In this document: positions 44,800 to 57,187 of the stretch, in pieces
Layout: each line of letters opens with the position of its first letter
Numbering within the stretch: position 1 is the stretch's first letter
Notes under the pieces: generated by a model
What the model was told of the DNA's origin: nothing
The model's database searches: none
What the model saw: only the letters and a program-made list of their open reading frames with translations
NCBI GenBank assembly: GCA_963932465.1
Contig: OZ010795.1
Coordinates: 21,103,874-21,167,873 of the forward strand
Length of the DNA stretch: 64,000 bases
Direction of reading: 5' to 3'
Source: Maratus speciosus
Taxonomy: Eukaryota > Arthropoda > Arachnida > Araneae > Salticidae
Translations under genes and position numbers: made by a program

Positions 44800-47100
44800 A
44801 AACTATACAATCGCATCTTCAAATGTGTAATTGCTCTTACTTTCATAGTCAGAAAAATTACCGTCAGATGCCATAACAACAATGGATGATGCCTCTGTCC
44901 CGTAACATCGGATGGTCAAGTAAAAGAACAGTACTCTGATTCGGATGCTATAGCAATCGTGATGTTATTCCTATTTGGATAAACGTACCATAGAACCGAA
45001 TTGCCAAACATAGAACAAATAGCTTACTATCAAAAAAACTTTTTGATTACTCTTTATATTACATTTACAAGGGTTAATACCGTTGTGTAATAAATAGATA
45101 AAATAACAATATAATTATAATATAAATCGCTACAATGTAGATAACGAATGGAGACAAATGGGCTATCATTATTATTTTATAAATACTTCGAGTGGTTTAA
45201 AAATACTATACAAAATATTATAACAAAAATTAAAGCATTAAACGGATTATTTAAAGTTGTGTGTAGATCACATTAAAGTAAAACCCTGAATGAGGCGGAT
45301 GTCCTTGCACTATGTCCAACCAATGTATCCGCCCTAACAACCACAAACCAAATAGTCCAATAGGGTCACAGTCACAGCATTGATAAAAAGTGGCTTCTTT
45401 ATTGAGTCATTAACAATAACATAAATAATAATAATAATAATAATAATAGTAATATAAATAATAATAATAATAATGTAAATAATAATAATTATAATATAAT
45501 TAATATTAATATAAGTTATTTCATGTATGAAATCAAAATCCTTATTTTTAAATTCAATTGTCTTAATTATTTTCTTATTATACCGTTAGAAAATCTTTTC
45601 AATCATTAAACGTCACATTGTTAAAATTCACATTCTCTCGTTTTTATAGCGAAAAGACTTTTAAAAAACATCAATTTACGAATTAAAGCTGTTTTGTATG
45701 TACATTTTGCGTTTTAGTTCTTTTTTTGTACTTATAAAGTATTATTTTAGAAAACAAAATCTGATTATCATCTATTTAAGAAATTTAAAATATTATTATA
45801 TTTTTTTAACATTTTTGCTTTTTTTCTTAAGAAGAAAAAAAATTGCATTTAATTCTCTATCTTCATAAATATCTTCAGATTATTGAAATAAAGCTAAAAT
45901 TCCAAATTAATATATTTCAATTATATTGGAAACAGGTAAAATTTTCATATTTCTTATCATAGACCAAGTAATTCAAACGTGACTGTCCCATTTTTTCTGA
46001 CAACATAAACTAAAAACAAGAATAACACCACTTTTTAAGTACAAAAATATTTGCTTTAAATAATCAAGAAAAGTCTGGAATTTAAAGAACCGAAGATTTC
46101 ATGTAAAAATTAGTGGTGTGGAAAAGCTTTTAGTAACGAAGCAAGCTAAATTTTTCTTGGTCGAACTCTATTCGGGCAAAACAGTTACATGTTTAAAGAA
46201 AAAAATGCATATATGTAAATTCATTTTTCTAACGCTTTTCAAAACCTTCAGTAATAACACATATTATCATTTAAATTTATTAAAACGTGGTAGAAACAAC
46301 GTTTAATTATAATTTTTCATGCAGCCACCCATATCTGTTGTAGAATAATAAATTCGCTGCAATACAAAGGATATTTTAAGACAGATATCTTAATAATCGA
46401 AAAAGCTGCGTTGTCTTTGTTAAAAGTCATAGAATTTTTATTAAAGTACTATACATATCCCAAATATTTTCATAAATGAACAGCATTGTAGTATAACAAG
46501 TGTTATACTACATGTAATATAAAGGCAGTAAATCTATGTTTTTAAATAACATCCTATATTGATGACAATCCCGCAAATTAAATTTGGTTTAAGTATCTCG
46601 TTGATCTATATAAATAAATCAAGTAACGTTACGTAAATTTTATTATTCTCTGGAGCTATCAGAATATTTTGAAGTTTGTTGCATTGCATTGATATGTATT
46701 TCTGGGATACTTTGACATTTCCATTGAAAAAAAATATTGTTTAAATGCAGATATGATTTCCATTTCCCAAATATCGCATGTTTAACTTGATATTCATGAT
46801 ATAAAAGAAAATTTTGGTTCCAATTCTTATGAATCTCAGGATTTTCATTTTCCATATTAGTAATAAATTGAAATATTAGACTAGTGATGTACAAATAATG
46901 TTTTATTTTATTTATGCTTATTTCAGAAAATGTGTAATAGAAAATTATATTCAGAATCTATTCGGAAGCACGTATTGTATAAATCTTATACTAATTTATT
47001 AAATGTAAGAATTTTTATTTAATTTTTTTAAATTTCCTTAAATAGTGATATCGCATTCAAATCTGCAGTGATCTGCATTCAAATGCAGAACTTTTAAAAT
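44800..47100. other. AT-rich sequence, no gene; AAT microsatellite
   Basis: An (AAT)n/(AATAAT)n tract lies at 45420-45510. A compact hairpin, GTAGTATAACA with its inverse across AG, lies at 46488-46511. No recognisable protein. Confidence 0.55.
45420..45510. repeat. (AAT)n microsatellite
   Basis: Mostly AAT/TAA trinucleotides with a few interruptions. Confidence 0.85.
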
Positions 47101-47107
47101 GCAGTTA

Positions 47108-47836
47108 CAGTGACCCCTCACTTATACGACTCTCTCGGTTATACTCCGAATTCTCTTGGTCCCGTCCACCCTTTATCGTGAATAATGCTAAACTTCTCTC
47201 ACTTATACGACTTTCAAAGTAAACTACAGATGAAGAAAGAAATTTCCATTTTAGATGCTATGTATCTTACAGTATCTGGAAAAGAATTATTTTAGGAATT
47301 GTGGTTTTTAACAAGACCAAACTACTAGTTCAACGAATAAACTCGAATTTGAGAGTGTGTGTGAATCCTTTAATGATGAGGACTGGGATGAAATGTTAAC
47401 GACGAAAGTATTAATTTCAAAGATTATGTAGAATGCGCTGAAAAACTTCATCTGTTATAAATGAGAACTGCTGAAGAAATCTTTGAAGATATCAATAATG
47501 AAGACACGAGCTAGCAGAATCACGAAGATGAGATCTCTCTTCGTCGACGAAAGAGACAGATTAATATTACTTCATTTTTTGAGAAAATCTGATTTGTAAC
47601 TATTTAAAATAACTATAGTGGTGAGTGAATTATTTTGAATATATTTTATGTTTTAATTTTTAATATATTTTATAAATTTTGTTAAAATACGTTCTTAGTA
47701 GTCAAAACGTATCATATGTAATGTAGATAAAATAATTAATGCATATAAAGTTTGAAACATGCATAATAAGATGATCTCTCACTTCTACGACTTTTTTCAA
47801 CGGTCCTCTGAAAGTCGTATAAGTGAGAGTGCACTA
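47108..47836 (+). mobile_element. Tigger/pogo element, internally deleted
   Basis: TA-flanked, 729 bp. The left end CAGTGACCCCTCACTTATAC and the right end, AAGTCGTATAAGTGAGAGTGCACTA, are inverted copies of ~23 bp with mismatches. A second internal copy of CTCTCACTTATACGACTTT lies near 47198. Only the 3' end of the transposase gene remains. Confidence 0.75.
47340..47592 (+). pseudogene. Pogo/Tigger transposase C-terminal tail
   Basis: Broken plus-strand frame with acidic Tigger-like phrases (FNDEDWDEM, then DYVECAEKLHL) and a well-kept end, RRRKRQINITSFFEKI and TGA at 47590-47592. QINITSFF fits the PCNA-interacting (PIP-box) pattern Q-x-x-I-x-x-F-F. Drosophila pogo transposase is known to bind PCNA through its C-terminus. 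The DNA-binding and DDE domains are missing. Confidence 0.65.
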
Positions 47837-48072
47837 TAATACTAGATAAACGGTCATCACTAGGAGTTGCAGGCACGTATTTACTATCCAAATCGCAGTT
47901 CAGAAAGAACGGGGTCCCTTGAAAGCCCTGGATGAATCCCACAGGATAATGGTAAGACTCGTAACGACTTTATATTGTCCCGCGAGCGTACAATTTGTCG
48001 TTTATCTGTATTTTTATGGATATTATTTGTGAAATTATTAATCTAATCATGCATAAATTAATTACAGAGTTT

Positions 48073-48278
48073 TACTAGATTAATTTTAACACAATTATTC
48101 TAATTGGTAAACAAATCATATTAGATGTAAATTTCCAACTGGGCGAAAAATGTCCGGACCAGGATTTGAAACAGGATTTTTCGAAAAATCCGAACCAGGA
48201 TTTTTCGCCCGGTTGGAAATTTACATGTAATATGATTTGTTTACCAATTAGAATAATTGTGTTAAAATTAATCTAGTG
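48073..48278. repeat. Inverted repeat of two SINE tails
   Basis: ACTAGATTAATTTTAACACA at the left pairs with its inverse at the right end. Arms of ~80 bp continue through ATCATATTAGATGTAAATTT and CCAACTGGGCGAAAAAT. The centre holds two partial copies of the SINE head end (GTCCGGACCAGGATTTGAAA, CCGAACCAGGATTTTTCGCC). It is two 3' halves of the 48404 SINE family placed back to back. Confidence 0.7.
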
Positions 48279-48403
48279 TAATTTCGTATCCAGCGATTTC
48301 TGGAATTCCATTACCTGAGATTTATTCTGTTGAGCTGAACCAGGTTTCAGACCAGATGCTGTAATCATCAAGGTTAGCTGGGTGAAAAAGTTCGACCATA
48401 ATC

Positions 48404-48513
48404 GTCCTGGATAGCTCAGATGGCAGAGCACTGGCGGCTTCAGCCAGGAGGCCGCGGGTTCGAATCCTGGTCCGGACATTTTTCGCCCAGTTAGAAATTT
48501 GCATCTAATACAG
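48404..48513 (+). mobile_element. tRNA-derived SINE, best-preserved head
   Basis: A 75-base tRNA-like head (48404-48478): acceptor GTCCTGG against TCCGGAC (one mismatch, one G-T), A box TAGCTCAGATGGCAGAGCA, anticodon-like stem CTGGC/GCCAG, B box GGTTCGAATCC. The anticodon loop GGCTTCA lacks the invariant U33, so a working tRNA is unlikely. Tail: ATTTTTCGCCCAGTTAGAAA. The same tail follows 18080-18152. Confidence 0.7.
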
Positions 48514-48519
48514 AGTTTT

Positions 48520-49370
48520 AGTTTACAAATAAGAAATATGTTCCTTTGTTAAAATTTCTAAGTGAAATCTTTTGTGTTCTGAAAGAGATATCAGTTTTCT
48601 AAATAATTTAACTCATTCAAGGTAATATATGTAGTTTAAAAAAATTCAATGAAGTCAGATAAAATAAAACTTATTGGGCATTTACATTACAGTAAAAAAT
48701 ATTTTTTTTAAATATATGTTAAAAGAGTTTTTTTTTTCCCATTGAAAGAAAAAAAAATTGCTTTATTAAAAATGTCATCGTTTATGAATGATACTTGACA
48801 TGAAGTTTCTATTTTTACCTTAGAACAAGTGATTCATTCTATATTTCACAAGTACCTTTACTTTCGTAAATTGTTATGAATTCTTTGTGTTGCTTTTTTG
48901 TATTCTAAGATTGAAATATATTTTTTATTGGTTTTTGAAAAAGTGCTCTTTGAATCAAAGTGTTTCTCTCAGAAAATTTATCATTTTAATAGCATTCTCT
49001 TACAATATCTACCCTATATATATAAAATCCTAATGAAACGAATTTTTGAATTCGATATTATGAAACGACTGAATTGTAACGAATTTATGAAACGATTCTA
49101 TAAAACGACTGATTAAACAATTGATTATGTTTCACGGCGATTTCTCCTAAAATACGGAATACTTTGCGATGACATTAACGCCAAAAATCCGTATTGATCC
49201 ACAGATGTCAAAACTGGTATTAGAATTTTTAAATTCGAATTTGTTTTCGAAATATTAATTTTTTTCAAATTTTAAATATTTTTTTCTAATGATGGTAACT
49301 CAAATTGTAATCATACCAGATAAATTTATTTCATATTTTAGAAAAGGTTATTATTTTAAACTAATTTGGC
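48520..49370. other. AT-rich sequence, no gene seen
   Basis: Low-complexity AT-rich DNA. A small patch at 49030-49110 repeats ATGAAACGA-TT and GAAACGACTGATT, probably local slippage. Confidence 0.45.
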
Positions 49371-49375
49371 GACCA

Positions 49376-49814
49376 GTTTAGCCTCCCTTAAATGTATGCT
49401 AAGAAAAATGCTTTTTTTTTTTCTTTTTTTTTTTTTTTTGTATTTCATTATCATTTTATTTAATACAAAACTTTCATTTAAAACTGAAAAGTTTAAAATC
49501 AATAGCTTTCACTTCTTTCTTCTTTTTAAAAAAATAAAATGAAAAGAAAAATATTAATTGCTGATGTCATATACGCACCGGCGTACCTAAATAGCGCCAA
49601 AAGAACGTTATTTTGCCTTACATGGTAACCCTGCTATTGTTGCTTATTTATTAATAAATATTTATTTACCTTTATTTTCTTTTTATTTAAAAAAAATTAT
49701 AATTTTGTTCTATAGTTATTAATTATTATTTTTTATTTATTCTTATTTCATTTTAAAAATAATTTAAAAATACATATGTAACTGGTATTCAAAAACTAGT
49801 TTTTCGCCAAATTG

Positions 49815-49853
<39 letters not shown>

Positions 49854-50780
49854 CCCCAAACCAGATTAAATATTGCAACAAATCCTGACATTTAATTTCA
49901 AATTCAAAGCAATGTTTTAATGGTACAACTTAGTTATCCTGTCGACCAATTTCGCCAAAGCACTCACCAAATTATACAAATTGATGTAATTTTTATTTTA
50001 AATAACGAAAGAACAAATAAAGGCATAGATGTCATATTGGTGCGATATTTTTCTGATGTCAATGTCGTATATGCAACGGGTATTTAACTGGCGTCAAGGT
50101 ATCGTTATTTTGTTTGTTATTGTAATCCGGATGTTGTTTTTTATGCTGTTGATATTTTCGCGAAAATGGCGTCGGAAAACAATCGCGCCGCCAATATGGG
50201 GCGTATATGACATCTGTGCCCAAATAAATTAGTATCGCATTAATACAAATAAAAATAAAACGTCGAGATAAAAATCACGTGATGGCGTAAACTCGTGTAA
50301 CTTCCTTGCAGTCAAGTGAATATGACATTTACGATCAATCATTATTGGCATTTAATCTTATAGTCTAGCGATAGATTTTTGGTCGATGGGATAACGAAGC
50401 AGTACCGTTTTATTTTACCACTCGAAAAAAAAAAAAAAAAATACTAACTGGCGAGTTAAAAAAAAAGCGATAGGCGAGATTTTCACCCGGCTAAAATAAA
50501 AGTACCAAGAATGTTTTGCGATCATGGCACCTTTTATGTAGTTTTATTCGAAAAAATAACTTTGATTCCTTAATCAAAATAGAAACCTTTCTTATGAAAA
50601 CCGAAGGGTTGTAGTTGTTTATAACAGTTACATGACTTGGACTATTATAATATAAGTGAAATGATGGCGATATAATAATATTTGGCGACTTATCGCCTAT
50701 TGCTGGCTAACATTAAAGTACCAAAATGGCCGCCTGGAATATAAAAAGCGAAGGGTTCCGTCCAGAACTGTTGATGATAG
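49376..50780. repeat. Repeat-derived region with GGCG/GATGTCATATACG motifs
   Basis: GATGTCATATACGCACCGGCG at ~49563 has an inverted relative near 50190-50215 (CGCCAATATGGGGCGTATATGACATC) and a weaker direct one at 50028. ATTTGGCGACC, TTTTGGCGCTAT-type and ATGGCCGCC phrases are scattered through, and a poly(A) run lies at ~49820-49850. It looks like overlapping fragments of a dispersed element; ends are unclear. Confidence 0.4.
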
Positions 50781-50859
50781 TCATATGACTTAGGCTATTA
50801 TTATAGAGATTGTTTTCAATTCTAAAAACAGCGCAAAGAATAATATTTCCTAACGATTA

Positions 50860-51630
50860 AAATTTTATTTACATGTGACTATTAAAAACAGAAAAAAAAA
50901 ACTTTAAAATTACTATTAAATGAGTAAGTGTTAAAAGCAGGAAAATATTGAAAATTATGTCTTGAAAATTGTATTTACACGTGAATATTAAAGGAGAAAG
51001 GAAACTTTAAAATAACAAATACATTAATATGCGTTTAACCCTTTCAGGGGCAAGGTAATTCTATTCGTAAAATGTTGAAATCAGTGAATGGCACCAGAAT
51101 TTACAAACAAATTTCTAAATACGAAAATGCTTTTGTTCACTTCCTTAATAAAAGGAAAAATTTTCATTCCAATATTCTGGTGCCAATGTGGCATTTAAGA
51201 ATTAAAATTAAGTGGTCCAAAAATGAACCACCGCCCTTGAAGGGGTTAAAGCGGTAAATTGTAGTAATTGTAGTAAATTGTATTATGTCAATCGTTTTAT
51301 AACGCTGTTAAAAAATACCGGGAGGCAAAGACTCTATTTACTTAATTCGTTTTATTTTAGCTTCTTTTCAAATGTTTAACTGGTCTTCTTTAATCAAACA
51401 AGAAAACAGCCATTGGAAGTCTTAACAGCAACTAATTCGGCCTTAAATTTTCGCAATCAAAGGGAATTGAATGGAAACCCGTTTACAGGGAGATCGCTAT
51501 AGGTTTTTTCATTATAATACAATCTTCTCTAATCTTTTTAAATCCGATCAAATTGGCGTGCTTTTAGATTCTGCGGTGTCTGAACGGGGTTGGTGAACGT
51601 AGCTTGCAGGGGGCAGAGCCAACTAGTTTT
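50860..51630 (+). repeat. Dispersed repeat, inverted partner of 11618-12140, carrying a MITE
   Basis: CACGTGAATATTAAAGGAGAAAG, ATTAATATGCGTTTAA and, after the MITE, CTGCGGTGTCTGAACGGGGTT and GGGGGCAGAGCC followed by AACTAG match the minus strand of 11618-12140 in order. The MITE at 51039-51245 sits at a TTAA with no counterpart insert in the other copy. Confidence 0.55.
51039..51245. mobile_element. TTAA-flanked MITE, ~22-bp TIRs
   Basis: TTAA at 51035-51038 and 51246-51249. Left CCCTTTCAGGGGCAAGGT pairs with right, inverted, CCCCTTCAAGGGCGGTGGT. The 207-bp body includes an internal inverted pair, GGCACCAGAATTTA near 51092 and ATATTCTGGTGCC near 51171. No coding content. Confidence 0.7.
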
Positions 51631-51639
51631 ATTTATAAT

Positions 51640-53971
51640 GATCAATTTTTTTTCTGTAACGATTGGATTTTGTAATCGATTTTTTCCTGCTTCCTGATAG
51701 ACTAGAATTGTAAACATTGCGTTGACAAGCGTGTTTAAGAAGACAATATGGCATTTTTAATATTTTTAGAAGTTAATTGTATATTAATACAGCCTTTCAA
51801 GACATTTTTCCACAAACCCACCATAGGTGATACATCCCAAAATATTCTCTGTAACTCTAACAATTTTACACGCACTGAAACAACAACAGATTTAATGATA
51901 CGCGAATGAACTCTCGCTAAAATAGGTCAAATGGCTAGGAAGCTGCAACAATGAAGCATTTTAAAGTCTAAAAAGTAAAAATAAATTATAAATGTCAATT
52001 GAATGTGTTACGGAATTGTATACGGCTAAAACGGCTCACTCTATTTACAGTTTTAAAAGGTAGAATTGCATTCTAACGCAAATTTTTCGGTAAAAACACG
52101 TATTCTACTCAAAAAATGACACGTGATTTTAAGATAAACCTTAAATTACTTTTAAAAGAGTATTTTTGAAAAACTATTTTTATATTTGTAATTTTTTTAT
52201 GATTTAAACAGTAAGTTTAATTTTTTAACACTGAATACTTAAAAAGACATTTTTAAATATCACTTAAAACTTTTACATCAATCTAATATTAATTTATGTA
52301 CCAATCAATTCCCTTGTAATATATCATATTACCGAAAATCTGTTTTTAATGTCACTCATACGAAATGTATATGACACGTCTTTCGTATGAAATCAAATCA
52401 GGAATTTAAGTTTGTAAGTTAATTGCCAGGGGCAATTATAAACTAAATTTTGTGAAATAATTTTTGTTCCAATCTATAGTACTACGATTTTGCGACTTTT
52501 ATTTTATAAACGTTTGTTATATGCATAAAACTTTATACAACAATTTAGATTTATCGGTCACTTAGATTCTAGAATTCGTTTACCTATAAATTTTCTTAAA
52601 TCCATCATATTACACATTAATATTACAATGAATACACTTTTTAAAAAAGTATCCTGTGTTGAACGAACTTTTTATTCTATAACGTATACCTGTAACGATA
52701 AGAAGGTGAAATTTCAGTCCAACAACATTTCGAACTACGGTTGTACCATTGTTCTAAATGATGGTACCAGATTTCACCCTATTAATGTTGCAGCTACTGC
52801 AGCACCAAAATAGTGTCAAAACCTGCACAAATCTGTTAACATCATATCCTTATAATACTGTCTGCTATAAATAACATTTCCTTTGGAAAACATATTTTTG
52901 CCCTTTGTCACCTTTATCTTATGTTGTACAAACAACAACAACAACAAAAAAAAAACGTTTTGCCGTTTAGAATTAGGAATATTCATAACCATAATGAAAT
53001 TTCTGTAATTCACAAAGTCATACAATCATTTGTAAACATGGTTTAATTTTATGGTAGAATTCTTCAATGAAGGAATTTCCCCAATTTAAATAATGCAAAA
53101 ATGGGAATGATTTATTAAATCTCAATATATCGAAATTATTTTTTTCTAATCGCTTGAGAATCCGCATTTTTTCAGTGAAAATGCGAATTTCAAGGAAAAC
53201 TGAATTTATTTGTTAAGTAAAAGATTCGTTACCCCAAGTTTCAGAATCTCAATACAAACAAAACAGAAGTTTATTCAATTTTCAACTAATATGCTATTTA
53301 AGAATGCATTTCCTCAATGACAATACAACAAATTTTGCCATAACATTTGTCATAACTGCATAGGTAATTAATATGTAATTATAGTTTCTCTGTTTTTAAC
53401 TAAACTATATATTAATATTCAAACTCTCAAAAAACATCATCTATTTTCGTGTAATGTTGCTTCAAACCTAAAATTATTATTTAACTTGTAATATCTAACT
53501 GACATTTTTACTGGGAATATAACCTGTTTCATTACATTATATGCAATACAAGCCTTTAATATTTCACATTAAGATTTCTGTTGAAAAGAATAAACTCACT
53601 TGAGATTTTTTTAAATTTTTAAATAAAATTATATGACGATGAAATAAATATAGGCTGCCTAAATATAAAATAAAAAAAATCAACATGTAAAAAATGAATA
53701 TTTTTTGTAAAAGTTTAGTTAACTAACTTGCTATTTTATGACGAAAATCAAAGAGTCTTCGCGAATCCTCTAAAAATATTGTCATATTAATATTTACCCA
53801 CTGTATGGTAATTTTATGGAAGTGGTTTTACAATACACACTGCAGTGATAATTTTACCAAAAGTTCTAACACATACATATTTGAAAAAGAAATTTGGACA
53901 TTGAAATTAAAAGAAAGAATTAATCTCAACTAGAAATTTCTTATTCTAAGTTTTTATAGATTCAAATAATA
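51640..53971. other. AT-rich sequence, no gene recognised
   Basis: A 61-codon plus-strand frame at 52628-52813 stands in a slightly less AT-rich patch but has no known motif. The rest is low-complexity DNA. Confidence 0.45.
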
Positions 53972-54138
53972 TACAGGGTATTTCAAAATTATCTGTCAGA
54001 AATGTAAAGGCAGGAAGAGGGGACCTAAATAAGCAGATTTCGTATAGGAATGTGGGTTGGAAATACACCGTTGAGGCAGTAGAGGGCGCTGTTGGGGGGG
54101 TGGTTGAATTCTCTTTGAGGGTTTGAATCTTCGCACGG

Positions 54139-54465
54139 ATGTCGAGCAAGATGCACTGTTACACCAATGCGGAGCTTACAGACATGCATTTCATGTATGG
54201 GGCTGCGCAAAGAAATGGACTGGCTGCTCACAGGATTTACATGGAACAATTCCCGGGTAGGATTCTGCCGGCTTCTCGAACATTTGAGCATCTTCACGCG
54301 AGTTGTGCGCGAGTGGATCGTTTTATGCTTCTAGGTGTGATACGGGCACAGTAAGGTGTCATGGAATTCCTGCAATAGAAGAAGCAGTATTGCGCACAGT
54401 AGAGAATAGTTCTTCAAAAAGCTCGAGAGAAGTTGGACGTGCGTTGGGTATGAGCCACTCCTTTT
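54139..54465 (+). pseudogene. DUF4817 transposase N-terminal fragment (left arm)
   Basis: From ATG 54139: MSSKMHCYTNAELTDMHFMY, then GAAQRNGLAAHRIYMEQFPG and TFEHLH, the DUF4817 HTH pattern also seen at 40275. A frameshift follows near 54330; the next frame encodes a second HTH-like SSSKSSREVGRALGMSHS. It ends at the inversion junction. No catalytic domain. Confidence 0.75.
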
Positions 54466-54537
54466 CTCAGCCCCATACATCAAATGCATATCGGTAAGGT
54501 CCGCATTGGTGTAACGATACATCTTGCTCGAAATCCT
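54458..54537 (-). pseudogene. DUF4817 transposase N-terminal fragment (right arm)
   Basis: On the minus strand, a start near 54534 leads into SSKMYRYTNADLTDMHLMYG, then AEKRSG, the same protein start as the left arm. It ends at the inversion junction ~54458. Confidence 0.7.
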
Positions 54538-54706
54538 TGAGGGATGACGTTTTAAACCAGCGAAACGCTTTCTTCCGCCTAATTTAACAGCACCTTCTAC
54601 TGGCTCAACGCTGCATTTCTTCACCCACATTCCTATACGAAATGTGCTTATTTAGGTCTCTTCTACACGCCTTTACATTTTTGACATATAATTTTGAAAC
54701 GCTCTA

Positions 54707-57187
54707 TATTTTTATTCGCTAATATTGTTGCCGTATAAATTAAAATTTGAAAATATACATGAAAGAATTTTTTAATAAATCATTTTAGATTTATTTTTAT
54801 TTCCATTTATTATATTTTTAGCCGAAACAAACTTATCGTTTGAATTATTTCATAAATGCAAAGTGGATACAGATTATAACGATATTTATCTTTGTATTTT
54901 GTATTTCTGGAATTTATTTTATTTCTAAATTATACACTAATATTATAGGAGTTATTCCCCAAATATAAAATGGCTTTGATTTGGTGAAGGTCCAAACGCC
55001 TTCTTTCTTCTGATCGCAAATCATCCGATAGAATATTTGCGATTAAAACTATCATTAATCTTAATTCTAAAGACCACAAACAAAAAGTTCAGTTTTTGTT
55101 CGCTTTGAAGAGTAATCACTGAAGACAAAATAGATCTATAGCACATTTGCATGTTAAATGCATTTACAGTTATATATTTAAAACTAACCATTAAAAATTA
55201 TGTTTTTTGTCATATATCGTATTCAAATACTAAATTCTTTCTTTTATTTATCTATAAATGTTTTTGAATTTCTACAAATTTGAATGTGAAATTGAATAAT
55301 AAAATCATTTAACATCATGGAAAATATGTGTCTTGTTTCCAAGAATATGTATATTTAATTCGTCCAATGATAAACATTACTCAAATTAAAAAAAAATATT
55401 TTATATATTTTTATACATATTTTTTATATTATGAAAAGATAAAAGGAAAGAAAAAGAAAAGAAAAATGACATGACTGAATGTTTGCAGGGTTGCAGTCCG
55501 AGTTATTTTTATTTTTATTTTATTTTATTTTTTTTTGTAAATTTAAATAATAAATATTAAAATAAATTTTTTTAAAATAATATAACGAATGAATCTATAT
55601 TTTTTTAATGTAACAGAAATCTAAGTGGCAAAACCATTTTATTTTGTATAATATTGATTCAATTTCGAATTTTGAAAACTAACTCTCCAAAATGTTGATT
55701 AACTTAAAATAATTTTGATTCAAGCAACCCGTAAAAAGAAAAATATTTTCTTTAAAAGATACATACACGATTAAATCTACAATACACTGAATATTCAATT
55801 CAGCTTTGTACAGTCGTATAAAATATTCACTTAATTGCAGCTAAAATTAATTTTTACCTTTCATAAAAATGAAGGTAGCACAACTGTAGATTCTTTGAAA
55901 TTCATGTTTCAAAGTCTGAAGTGACGTTTTAGGAAAACAAAATAGTGGAGTGTTTCCTTTGGGAAAGAAACTTATTTCCATATGTTTAAATAACATTCCA
56001 GGGACGTTTAATTAAATTCGCCAAACTTTTAATTAGTTTTAATTTATTGTCAGAATACTTCAGTGCATTTACCGTTTGCGCCTTCTCATTGATACAGAAT
56101 GTAATTCATTTTGTGACAAAAGATTGATAAACTCGGAATTGAATTTCAAAGTAACTAGATTTATCCACAAGTGACTTTTCAATTGTTTTAAATATAACTG
56201 ATTTTAAACTTACAGTGTTATTTTTAAAAAATCCGTAGAATTTTATCTTATAACACTAATACAATTATTATTTAACACATTTTTAATAAATAAAACGTGA
56301 ATAAGCATGGCAATTGCATTTAAGTTAACATTTAAAAAGAAGTAACGCAGAAACGTACTGCATGCGCATAGCATGTTAAATCAAAAATAAAAACTTTTAA
56401 TGGCATCCTGTGTTAATGCAATACATAGCATTTGTAGAAATGTAACAAACATAAAATTGATTAAAAAAGGCTAGTAAGGTTCGAATTAATATAACACGGA
56501 CGATTGTAAAACCTAACATGTGATGGTATTTGTCTAGTGTTAATCTGAAAATAATAAAAATAAAATAAAAGAATGAAGTTAAAAGAATAAAGAAACTGGA
56601 ATAAATTACATAAAAACACGTGCATCCTATTTCGTACGCCGGTGATGACTTACTAATAAAAATAATAAGAGTAGAAAAAATGGCTTCAACTTAAAAGTTG
56701 AAATTCGTATTTTTTTCTTCTCTTTTTGGCTGTTTCTAGCTAATATTCATTTCTTTTAGCTCTTTCGCATTGGTTAAATGCCAGAATGTATTTGAACAGT
56801 GGGTAAATGAGGTGCAGATCTGAATCACTTAATTATTTTGGAGTTCGCTGCTTAGTGAGATATTCATTTGTTAAAGGTTAATATTAGATTCTATATATCA
56901 ATGTTTCAATGTTTCATCAATGTTTGTTTCTATTCCATTATTTGCAAAAAAGGTGGAAAGAAAAAAAGTACTATTAAAAAATAGGAGCAACATACTGGAT
57001 ATAACACTGTATTGGTGGACTGTTCTATGTCCATTTTTAACATTTATATTATTAAGAGTTTCGTCGTGGTAACCGTATCTCTCGAAATTGAACACAAGAA
57101 CGTTCCATTGGAGATGAATTGGGGTTAACGTGTATATCCAATTTCTACATTGCCGGTCCACAAAATTTGAGAAAAACTTCAAATTTC
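54707..57187. other. AT-rich sequence, no gene recognised
   Basis: No recognisable domain. A minus-strand 94-codon frame at 56898-57182 has no known motif; its final bases adjoin the direct repeat that starts at 57188. Confidence 0.45.

Larger units (their letters stand above)
53974..54704. mobile_element. Palindromic (snap-back) mariner made of two 5' halves
   Basis: TA-flanked, 731 bp. Left end CAGGGTATTTCAAAATTAT; right end, inverted, GAGCGTTTCAAAATTATAT. Arms stay inverted for ~245 bp (53974-~54215 and 54458-54704): through TGTAAAGGC, ATTTCGTATAGGAATGTGGG and the first codons of a DUF4817 transposase (MHCYTNAELTDMHFMYG on the left, MYRYTNADLTDMHLMYG on the right). About 242 bp of further left-arm coding sequence forms the loop. 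Both ends are therefore the 5' end. Confidence 0.8.

Noticed and set aside
45420..45510. CRISPR-like regular repeat
   Set aside because: It is a plain AAT microsatellite without repeat-spacer structure; the window is eukaryotic.
48404..48478. Functional tRNA gene
   Set aside because: Cloverleaf-like, but position 33 is not T, the acceptor and T stems carry mismatches, and the sequence continues into a tail shared with another copy, so it is a SINE head.
52628..52813. Small host gene of 61 codons
   Set aside because: Starts with ATG and is slightly less AT-rich, but has no recognisable motif and no clear splice or poly(A) context.
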